This document shows positions 1 to 6,848 of a DNA stretch of 10,099 nt, piece by piece. Made by a program: the position numbers and the translations under genes. Positions within the stretch are counted from its first letter, which is position 1, and each line of letters opens with the position of its first letter. The notes below the pieces were generated by a model that made no database searches, was not told the DNA's origin, and saw only the letters and a program-made list of their open reading frames with translations. Where the stretch lies: the NCBI GenBank assembly GCA_002305235.1, contig DBQL01000131.1:1-10099 (forward strand), written 5' to 3'. Origin of the DNA: Prevotella sp. UBA1395 (GTDB lineage Bacteria; Bacteroidota; Bacteroidia; Bacteroidales; Bacteroidaceae).

Positions 1-10
1 TCACCGTTTG

Positions 11-44
11 CCGGTCGATTCGAGCAGAATCGACCGGTTTTTTT
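11..44 (+). terminator. Rho-independent terminator of an upstream gene outside the window
   Basis: A perfect 11-bp inverted repeat pairs 11-21 (CCGGTCGATTC) with 27-37 (GAATCGACCGG) around a 5-base loop (22-26) and runs straight into seven T residues (38-44). A second T run follows at 48-55. This is the classic hairpin plus U-tract form. There is no A-tract on the left side, so it should work only for + strand transcription, ending a gene to the left of the window. It also suggests that the operon starting at 548 has its own promoter rather than relying on read-through. Confidence 0.93.
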
Positions 45-152
45 CTTGTTTTTTTACCATATACAAGCACGCACGCGACACGGTGCGGCCACAGTGCGCG
101 GGAAAATATATTTTTGGTTGTAAGTAACTGATTGTCAGCGGTGTTACAAAAG

Positions 153-232
153 CTATCTTTTCGCATTGCGATTACTATCTTATCGCGGCGCGAAACGATA
201 GTAATCGCGAGACGAAACGATAGTAATCGCGA
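153..232. repeat. Cluster of ~22-bp repeats in direct and inverted orientation
   Basis: The 20-base unit CGAAACGATAGTAATCGCGA occurs exactly at 191-210 and again at 213-232, a 22-base period with a 2-base spacer. Its core GATAGTAATCGC (197-208, 219-230) is the exact reverse complement of GCGATTACTATC at 168-179. Two more diverged units in the inverted orientation begin at 153 (CTATCTTTTCGC) and 175 (CTATCTTATCGC), again 22 bases apart. The left arm can therefore pair with either right-hand copy: 168-179 with 197-208 gives a 12-bp stem capped by an inner TCGC/GCGA stem (183-186, 190-193), and pairing with 219-230 is the mutually exclusive alternative. The cluster lies about 250-340 bases upstream of the predicted transcription start. 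It could be a dispersed intergenic (REP-like) element or a set of regulator sites; sequence alone does not decide. Confidence 0.85.
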
Positions 233-269
233 TGCCATTCGCATTTGATGGTAAATCGATGATGATTTT

Positions 270-308
270 TTGACAATCGGAGCACGCTCCACCCCGGTGT
301 TTTGTCAA
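270..308. repeat. Spaced inverted repeat TTGACAA ... TTGTCAA
   Basis: A 7-bp perfect inverted repeat (270-276 and 302-308) encloses a 25-base GC-rich centre in which CGG and CCG can also pair out of register. It could be a weak hairpin or a dyad for a DNA-binding protein. There is no T-tract directly after the right arm, so it is not a good terminator. Seven base pairs may occur by chance. Confidence 0.35.
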
Positions 309-452
309 TGATTTTCATATCCGATTAATATTTTCCGCAATTATCCGCCGGATGTGAGTCGTGTGGCAGGCCTTATTTTTGATTTTAACCTTTGATAATT
401 GATTTATAGCTGTTTTGACGTACTCATTTGCTAAATTTTGTATTATTATGAC

Positions 453-483
453 TTGGATTTTTAAATTAATGTTACTAATTTTG
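453..483 (+). promoter_or_regulatory. Candidate Bacteroidetes-type promoter for the operon
   Basis: TAATTTTG at 476-483 matches the Bacteroidetes -7 consensus TAnnTTTG exactly. A TTG at 453-455 lies 20 bases upstream, the expected place for the -33 element. Transcription would start near 488-492, leaving a 5' leader of roughly 55-60 bases before the ATG at 548. The surrounding sequence is AT-rich, as expected. A similar string at 432-440 has one base too many between TA and TTTG and is a poorer match. Assignment rests on consensus matching only. Confidence 0.6.
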
Positions 484-547
484 TCGTATCAAACCTGACT
501 ATCAAATCGATTAAAACAAACAATAAATATATAACTAAAGACGATTT

Positions 548-3406
548 ATGAAAAAATTCTTCGTATGTATCTCTCTCATTTGTATGGGATTGGTGACTTC
601 CTGCATTGACAAGAATGAGGAAGTGGATGAAGATTCCAAGCCGTCATGGTTGGGAGAAAGCATCTATGCGGAATTGCAAAATCCCAACCCGGCCTATCTG
701 ACGGGTACGTTCAAGACGTATCTTCGGCTGGTAGACGACTTGGGATATGCGACCACGTTGTCAAGAACCGGAAGCAAGACCGTATTCCCGGCTAATGACG
801 AGGCTTTCCGGCGATTCTTTCAGAGCAATTCTTGGGGCGTTACGTCTTACGAGCAGCTGTCTATGGCCCAGAAGAAGCTCCTGCTTTACTCTTCGATGCT
901 CGACAACGCGCTGTTGGTGAACATGCTCTCCAATGTATCGAGCGGTACTTCCTCGGTGACAAACGGTCTTGCCGTGAAGCATCAGACCTCGGTTAGTGTG
1001 ATCGACACGGTGACCCATCTCTATGGTCCTACACAGATGCCCAAGAACAATGACTGGTGGACCAATTATTATGATAAAGGTATAGACATCGTTCGCGACG
1101 GTACCCGTCCCATGATGGTACACTTCACGCGTGAGCAGATGGTCAACAACGGCATCACCACAACAGGCGATGAGTCTGACTTCCGGATTCTCACCGGTGA
1201 GGCCTACGATGCTACGGAGAGTCCGGCATATATCTTCGGCAACAAGATCATCAACAAAGACGTGACCTGTCAGAACGGCTACATCCAGCAATTGCAGGAT
1301 GTGCTGGTGCCTCCGGGCAACATGGCCGACGTGCTTCGAGCCACCCCGCAGACAAGTTTGTTCAGCCGCATGGTGGACTATTACGCAGCCCCTTATTTCA
1401 ACCAAGCCATCACCAATCAGTATAACGATTGGGCGATTGCCAACGGAGCGGCACTCATCGACTCCATTTTCGAGATGAGATACGTGAGTTCGCGTTCGCA
1501 GAATGCCACGCTGACACAGGATCCCAACGGTAACCCGTTGGGCAATGGTCGTTATCTCAAGTTTGACTTGGGATGGAACCAATATTATCCCTCACATGCC
1601 AACACGTCGAGCATCGACTATACCATCACCGACATGGCGGCATTGTTTGCTCCCGAGGATGCGGCCGTCAAGCAGTATTTCCTTCCCGGAGGTGCCGGTG
1701 CCTATCTCATCGATATCTATGGCACCAAAGAGAACAACGAGGGCAACTTGCTGGAGAACCTCGACTCCATGCAGCGCAAGAATCCCGCCATCATCACCGC
1801 CTTTATCCGCAACCTGCAGCAAAGCTCGTTTGTAGAGACAGTGCCGAGCAAGTTCTCGACCATCATCAACGATGCTTCCGAGAATATGGGCATCACCAAG
1901 AGCCTGTTGAGGCAGGAGAACGGCAAATACGACATCAGGATTGCCAACAACGGTGTGATTTATGTGACCAATCAGATGATTGCCCCCGATGAATACCGTG
2001 CCGTGCTGGCTCCCTCGTCATCTTATCCTGACATGTACGTGATGAACTGGGCCGTGCAAGACCGTTCTTACCTGAACGTGGATTTCCGCTATTATCTCTT
2101 GGCCATGAGCGCCAACTACGCGTTCTTCATTCCCGATGATGCCGCCTTTGCCGGGTATTATATCGACCCCACGTCGCTCAAGGCCACCACTCCGAGGGCA
2201 TTGAAGTTTTACAAATTCGTGACCAACGCGAAGACCGGTGCCGCCGAGCTGCGTTGCGACGTGCATGCCTATAACGTGAAGACGGGCGAGGTATCGTCGG
2301 ATGTGATCGAGACCGTGCGCTATAACAGTGCCGGCAACGCCAAATACACCTCACAGTTGGTAGATATATTGAACTATCACACCTTGCTGTTGAAGGATGG
2401 CGAGACCCTCGGTAAAAACCGTTACTACCAAACCAAGCATGGTGGCGAGGTGTATGTGAGCAGCGGTTCGGTGGGTGCCACGGTGGGTACGAGTGCCCAG
2501 ATCGATGCCGATGCCGTGCTCGCACCGGCCACGGTCAAGGTGGATTATACCGAGGCCAACGGTCATGCCTACCGCATCAACCACGTGATACAGGCTCCCC
2601 AGAAGAGCGTGAGCCGGGTGTTGCAAGACAATGCGCAGTTTACCGACTTCTATCAGCTCTGTTCGGGCTTCGCCGCATCAGACCTGTTGCTCAAGGCCGG
2701 CATCTCCGATGTGGTCAACAGTTTCGGAACACGTGAGCAAGACCAATACATCATCTTCACTACCAGCTACGGAACAGGTAACAACAAGGTGAACAACGCA
2801 TGCTTGGACGAGAATGTCAAGATGTTCAACACATACAACTACACCCTCTATGCTCCCGATAACGCGGCCGTGGAGATAGCCCATCAGAACGGACTGCCGC
2901 GTTGGAGCGAGATACAGAGCATGCTCGAGCCCTACGAGTCGGCCGAGGACGTGCCCGCGACGGTGAGAGAAAGCGCCAAGCTCAAGATCAGGGCCATCCG
3001 CGATTTCTGCCGCTACCATTTCCAAAGCTCGTCTGTCTATGTGGACAATGAGATCGAGGGCGGTACATACGAAAGTTTGAGCACCAATGCCATCGGTATG
3101 GCCGAAGAGTACACCATATCGGGAGGCAACGGCCGCCTGACCATTGTCGACGGCGCGGGAGTGAGCCATACGGTCGAGGCCGGCAACGGAAGGCTTGTCA
3201 ACCAAATGAGCCGCGACTACTGGTTTAACTCGGCTCGCACCACGGCGACGGCCATTACCACATCATCATTCTGTGCTGTTCACGAGCTGACGACACCTTT
3301 ATATATATATAAGGATGGGTCGGGCAACCCCTCTTGGGACCCACAGGTTGTGGCCGCAAATGCCACTTCGGCCAAGAGAATGGCAATGACACGAAGCAGA
3401 CGATAA
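548..3406 (+). CDS. Multi-domain fasciclin (FAS1)-like surface lipoprotein
   Basis: Predicted 952-residue outer-membrane lipoprotein. Residues 1-19 form a lipoprotein signal sequence (basic MKK, hydrophobic core, lipobox VTSC with lipidated Cys19), followed by an acidic stretch (about 21-29) like those that direct Bacteroidetes lipoproteins to the cell surface. Four diverged FAS1-like modules can be drawn from the repeated pairing of an 'F-x-P-x-[DN]-x-A' strand with a closing 'NG-x-[IV]-x-x-[IV]' strand: about 53-256 (TVFPANDEAF 78-87; NGYIQQLQDVLVPP 243-256), 257-480 (ALFAPEDAAV 365-374; NGVIYVTNQMIAP 468-480), 492-684 (FFIPDDAAFA 526-535; HAYRINHVIQAP 673-684) and 685-920 (YTLYAPDNAA 765-774; CAVHELTTPL 909-918). 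The C-terminus ends in a basic tail (KRMAMTRSRR). FAS1 domains generally mediate adhesion or ligand binding. Here, just upstream of susC (27-base gap), the protein may be a surface ligand-binding partner of the transporter, but the ligand is unknown. The start is the only reasonable one; there is no clear Shine-Dalgarno site, which is normal in this phylum. Confidence 0.9.
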   Translation: MKKFFVCISLICMGLVTSCIDKNEEVDEDSKPSWLGESIYAELQNPNPAYLTGTFKTYLRLVDDLGYATTLSRTGSKTVFPANDEAFRRFFQSNSWGVTSYEQLSMAQKKLLLYSSMLDNALLVNMLSNVSSGTSSVTNGLAVKHQTSVSVIDTVTHLYGPTQMPKNNDWWTNYYDKGIDIVRDGTRPMMVHFTREQMVNNGITTTGDESDFRILTGEAYDATESPAYIFGNKIINKDVTCQNGYIQQLQDVLVPPGNMADVLRATPQTSLFSRMVDYYAAPYFNQAITNQYNDWAIANGAALIDSIFEMRYVSSRSQNATLTQDPNGNPLGNGRYLKFDLGWNQYYPSHANTSSIDYTITDMAALFAPEDAAVKQYFLPGGAGAYLIDIYGTKENNEGNLLENLDSMQRKNPAIITAFIRNLQQSSFVETVPSKFSTIINDASENMGITKSLLRQENGKYDIRIANNGVIYVTNQMIAPDEYRAVLAPSSSYPDMYVMNWAVQDRSYLNVDFRYYLLAMSANYAFFIPDDAAFAGYYIDPTSLKATTPRALKFYKFVTNAKTGAAELRCDVHAYNVKTGEVSSDVIETVRYNSAGNAKYTSQLVDILNYHTLLLKDGETLGKNRYYQTKHGGEVYVSSGSVGATVGTSAQIDADAVLAPATVKVDYTEANGHAYRINHVIQAPQKSVSRVLQDNAQFTDFYQLCSGFAASDLLLKAGISDVVNSFGTREQDQYIIFTTSYGTGNNKVNNACLDENVKMFNTYNYTLYAPDNAAVEIAHQNGLPRWSEIQSMLEPYESAEDVPATVRESAKLKIRAIRDFCRYHFQSSSVYVDNEIEGGTYESLSTNAIGMAEEYTISGGNGRLTIVDGAGVSHTVEAGNGRLVNQMSRDYWFNSARTTATAITTSSFCAVHELTTPLYIYKDGSGNPSWDPQVVAANATSAKRMAMTRSRR

Positions 3407-3433
3407 TAACAAACGCTAAAGACTAATTACACT

Positions 3434-6400
3434 ATGTCTAAGAAAAGATTATATGTTGCAGTTGTTCTGGCGTTCATGTCCATAGGCATGTATGCCCAGA
3501 GCAAACGAATATTCGGTACCGTGAGCGACCCGCAGGGACCGGTCATGATGGCCAACGTTACCGAGCGCGACGCCAACGACCGTATTGTCTCGGCAGCACA
3601 GACCGATATTAATGGTAACTTCTCTATGGAAGTGAAGAGCACCAAGAACAAATTGGTGATTACATACATCGGCGACAAGACCAAGACGCTCAAGATTGGC
3701 GATACCGAAACCTTTGACATCACCTTGGAAGCCGACGACCACACATTGACCGAGGTGGTGGTGAAGGGTGCCCGAGTATCGTCGGGCGGACTGATGATAC
3801 CCAAGCGCGAGGTGTCGGTGACACAGCAGACATTCAACATGGAAGCTGTGGAAGGTTTGGCATTTACCACCGCCGACGAGGCTTTGCAGGGTGAGATCGC
3901 GGGTTTGGACATCGTTTCAAACTCCGGAAACTTGGGAGCGGGAACGACGATGCGCCTGCGTGGTGTGACAACCATCAATGGTAACGCCAACCCGCTGATT
4001 GTGGTAGATGACAAGATATTCGACAATCCCGACCAGTCTTTCGACTTCACCAATGCCAACGAGGAGCAGTATGCCTCGCTGTTGTCGGTGAACGTGGAGG
4101 ATATTGCCACCATCACGGTACTCAAGGATGCGGCCGCCACTGCCATCTGGGGTGCCAACGGTGCCAACGGTGTGATTCAGATCACCACCAAGCGTGGCGC
4201 GAGAGGCAAGACGCGAATCAACTTCTCTTATATGTTCACAGGCACATGGCAGCCCAAGGGCTATAAGTTGCTCAATGGTGACGACTATACCATGATGCTC
4301 AAGGAGGAGTTTTACAACCCGTCGCAGAAGGCAACTTCTACGACAAACATTGCCGAGCTGAACTATGATACCAGTTGGTCGGAATATGAAAACTGGAATA
4401 ACAACACCGATTGGGTAAAGGCCGTGCAACAGTTTGGACAGATGCACTCCTACAATCTGAACCTCACCGGTGGTGGACAGCGTGCGCAGTTCCGTATCAG
4501 TGCAGGATATAACCATCAGATCGGATCTATCATCAAGCAGAAACTCGACCAGTTCTCCACCCGCTTGGTGTTGGACTATAACGTGTCTGACCGCATACGC
4601 TTCTCGACAAACTTCGCGTTGACCTATACCGGCAACGACCAAAACTACAGCGGACTGCTCGGCATCGCGCAGCAGTTGTCGCCCAACATGAGTATTTACC
4701 GGCAGAATGCCGATGGCAGTGACACCAATGAGTATTACATCATGAATCCGACGGGGTCGTCTAACGGTGCCAACAATCCCTATACCGGCAACTACTCTTC
4801 TTACGAGATGCGTGATGTGCGCGGATTGGGAAATCCCGTAGCCATCGCCAACCTCGCTTGGAAGAAAGACCAGACTTATCGTATCACCCCCGACTTCTCG
4901 GTGAAATACGAATTGCTGGGAACCGGTGCCGACGAGCATCGACTCACGTTCAACGGGCGTGTGAACTTTGATATCTATGCGCGCAGTACACCATCGTACT
5001 ACCCGGCAGCCTTGGCCACTGACGCATGGACAAGCAACTCGTATAACGTCAGTGCCAACTCGGAGAGCAATCGCTTCCAGATGGGTGGAAGGGTAGACTT
5101 GGTCTATACGCCCTATTTCCGCAATAAAGACATCTCCGCCACCATGTTGGCACGCTATGAAATGACGACTTCGAAGAGCAACGGACAGTCGATTACCATG
5201 AACCGTCTGCCCGATGGCATCACATCACCGACAGTTCCTGCCGACCTTCAGGCCATGAGCAGCAACAACGGAAGAAGCAACTCGCAAAACTGGATATATG
5301 AGTTTCATGGTTCGTATAAAGGACGCTATATCACCACGTTCTCGATTCGTGCCGACGGCAATTCCAAGTTTGGTCCAAAGAACAAGTGGGCTTATTTCCC
5401 CGGTGTGTCTCTGCGGTACAATGTCATTGACGAGTCGTTCATGAAGAAGCTCCATTCGTGGCTCTCGATGGCCGCCCTGCGCGCCAGTTGGGGTATGGTG
5501 GGTAAGGCCCCCGATGCCGATTATCTGTTCTATTCCACTTATAATACCAGTGCCGGCTACTATGGCAACGGAAACTCCGCGTTGGCAGTGGCCTCGATCG
5601 ACGGCTTGAAGCTCGACGACCTGAGGTGGGAGAAGACCACATCCTACAACTTGGGTTTCAACTTGGGTTTCCTGAACGACAAGATTGAGGTCGACTTCGA
5701 CTGGTATCACAAGAATACTCAAGACCTGTTGCAGAAAACGGTGGCCATTCCATCGACTACCGGTTACAGCTCGGTGGCTTACGCCAACGTGGGCCGCATG
5801 ACCAACGACGGATGGGAAATGAATATCAACGCGATAAACTTCATCAAGAAGGGTAAGTTCTCTGTGAGTGCCGGATTTAATGTTGCGCAAAACTATAATG
5901 AGATCAAGGAGATGGACCAGCGTGTGCTCGATGCCGTGAACTCAGAATGGTCGGCAACATCGCGCGGGTCATATCTGAACCGCGTGCAGGTGGGTAACGC
6001 CCTCGGGTCGATCTATGGATTCCGCTACAATGGCGTGTACCAATACAGCTATGAGTATCTGCAAAATTATCAGAAGGAGAACTCGCTGTCTCCGGCGGCC
6101 TACGAGAGCTGGATTAACGAGCAGCTGGCGGCAGGGCACACGTTCCCGATTGCCGTGGGCGCCAATGGTAAGGTCATCATGACGAGCAACGGCGAGCCGC
6201 AGCATTTGGTATATAATTATGATGCCGGTTCGTCGACTTACACTTTCCAAGGCGGTGATGCCATCTATGAGGATATCAATCATGACGGCCAGATCAACGC
6301 GTTGGATATCGTGTACCTCGGCAATTCGCTGCCCAAGTTGCAAGGTGGATTCAATATCTCGTTCCGCTATGGCAACTGGAGCCTGAAGACTCGCTTCGCT

Positions 6401-6832
6401 TATCGTTTCGGAAACAAGGTGGTGAATGCCGCGCGCATGTCGTTGCAGCAGATGTCTTCGACCCGTAACCAAACATCGGCGGTGAACTATCGCTGGCGTA
6501 AAGACGGCGACGTGACACCCATCCCGCGCGCGCTTTATGTGGATGGGTCGGCTGCGGCATACAACTATCAGGGTTCGAGCCGATATGTTGAGAACGGATC
6601 GTTTGTGAGATTCAACAACCTGCAGCTGTCGTACAGCTTTGACAAGAAACTCATCAAGAAATGGGGACTGAACAATCTTCAGTTGTATATGAGTTTGAAC
6701 AACCTGTGGATTTGGACCAAGTACAGTGGCACCGACCCTGAAATTTCTACCGGTGGATGGGGTGTTGCTACCGACAACTCTCAGACGCCGCGCTCAAAGT
6801 CGGTCACGGCAAGTATCAATATTGGATTCTAA
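3434..6832 (+). CDS. susC-like: SusC/RagA-family TonB-dependent outer-membrane transporter
   Basis: Predicted 1132-residue TonB-dependent transporter that, with the SusD partner, imports oligomeric nutrients across the outer membrane. Residues 1-21 are a signal peptide, with likely cleavage at MYA|Q. A carboxypeptidase-regulatory-like beta domain spans about 24-100 (GTVSDPQGPV ... TDINGNFSM). The TonB-box-like LTEVVVKG lies at 105-112. The plug covers about 125-255 and shows the family landmarks: LQGEIAGLDIVSNSG (151-165), RLRGVTTINGNANPLIVVDD (174-193), and VLKDAAATAIWGANGANGV (229-247) leading into ITTKRG (250-255). The remainder is the 22-strand barrel, closing with SINIGF and a terminal Phe as in many outer-membrane barrels. 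A DxNxDG motif at about 947-952 (DINHDG) is the acidic loop often seen in SusC barrels. There is no extra N-terminal STN domain, so it is not the type that signals to an anti-sigma factor. Length is typical for SusC. The susD-like gene follows after 16 bases. The substrate cannot be inferred from sequence. Confidence 0.97.
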   Translation: MSKKRLYVAVVLAFMSIGMYAQSKRIFGTVSDPQGPVMMANVTERDANDRIVSAAQTDINGNFSMEVKSTKNKLVITYIGDKTKTLKIGDTETFDITLEADDHTLTEVVVKGARVSSGGLMIPKREVSVTQQTFNMEAVEGLAFTTADEALQGEIAGLDIVSNSGNLGAGTTMRLRGVTTINGNANPLIVVDDKIFDNPDQSFDFTNANEEQYASLLSVNVEDIATITVLKDAAATAIWGANGANGVIQITTKRGARGKTRINFSYMFTGTWQPKGYKLLNGDDYTMMLKEEFYNPSQKATSTTNIAELNYDTSWSEYENWNNNTDWVKAVQQFGQMHSYNLNLTGGGQRAQFRISAGYNHQIGSIIKQKLDQFSTRLVLDYNVSDRIRFSTNFALTYTGNDQNYSGLLGIAQQLSPNMSIYRQNADGSDTNEYYIMNPTGSSNGANNPYTGNYSSYEMRDVRGLGNPVAIANLAWKKDQTYRITPDFSVKYELLGTGADEHRLTFNGRVNFDIYARSTPSYYPAALATDAWTSNSYNVSANSESNRFQMGGRVDLVYTPYFRNKDISATMLARYEMTTSKSNGQSITMNRLPDGITSPTVPADLQAMSSNNGRSNSQNWIYEFHGSYKGRYITTFSIRADGNSKFGPKNKWAYFPGVSLRYNVIDESFMKKLHSWLSMAALRASWGMVGKAPDADYLFYSTYNTSAGYYGNGNSALAVASIDGLKLDDLRWEKTTSYNLGFNLGFLNDKIEVDFDWYHKNTQDLLQKTVAIPSTTGYSSVAYANVGRMTNDGWEMNINAINFIKKGKFSVSAGFNVAQNYNEIKEMDQRVLDAVNSEWSATSRGSYLNRVQVGNALGSIYGFRYNGVYQYSYEYLQNYQKENSLSPAAYESWINEQLAAGHTFPIAVGANGKVIMTSNGEPQHLVYNYDAGSSTYTFQGGDAIYEDINHDGQINALDIVYLGNSLPKLQGGFNISFRYGNWSLKTRFAYRFGNKVVNAARMSLQQMSSTRNQTSAVNYRWRKDGDVTPIPRALYVDGSAAAYNYQGSSRYVENGSFVRFNNLQLSYSFDKKLIKKWGLNNLQLYMSLNNLWIWTKYSGTDPEISTGGWGVATDNSQTPRSKSVTASINIGF

Positions 6833-6848
6833 ACAGCAACCAAAGACT

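Larger units (their letters stand above)
1..547. other. Intergenic region upstream of the FAS1/SusCD operon
   Basis: No convincing coding sequence was found in these 547 bases on either strand. In order the region holds the terminator (11-44), a short GC-rich patch around 68-101 with only small CGCAC/GTGCG complementarities, a cluster of about 22-bp repeats in both orientations (153-232), a spaced TTGACAA/TTGTCAA inverted repeat (270-276 and 302-308), and a distinctly AT-rich segment from about 375 onward with the likely promoter. The length and repeat content are greater than a simple promoter needs, so regulator binding or a dispersed repeat insertion is plausible. I see no tRNA, riboswitch or small RNA that I can name. 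Confidence 0.7.

Noticed and set aside
68..101. GC-rich patch with CGCAC/GTGCG complementarity as a hairpin or small RNA
   Set aside because: Only 5-bp pairings with alternative partners, no T-tract and no promoter match. This is not enough to call a feature.
153..232. Repeats considered as a small CRISPR array
   Set aside because: The 2-base spacer between exact copies, the mixed orientation and the lack of unique spacers of about 30 bases or nearby cas genes exclude this.
761..1582. Long minus-strand open frame (273 codons) opposite the first FAS1 gene
   Set aside because: It is fully antisense to a well-supported coding sequence. Its protein has no signal, domain or recognisable motif and is rich in His, Val and Arg, as expected of a reversed frame.
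3917..4939. Minus-strand open frame of 340 codons opposite susC
   Set aside because: It lies entirely within the conserved plug and early barrel of SusC, with no domain or separate start signal. It is a shadow of codon bias.
6272..6289. DxNxDG motif in SusC as an EF-hand or dockerin module
   Set aside because: It is a single acidic loop within the barrel region and a common feature of SusC proteins. There is no duplicated dockerin repeat or helix pair.
6726..6848. Longer 5' version of the susD-like gene starting inside susC
   Set aside because: It would overlap the conserved end of SusC and place an arginine-rich stretch ahead of the lipoprotein signal. The ATG at 6849 gives a normal signal and spacing.
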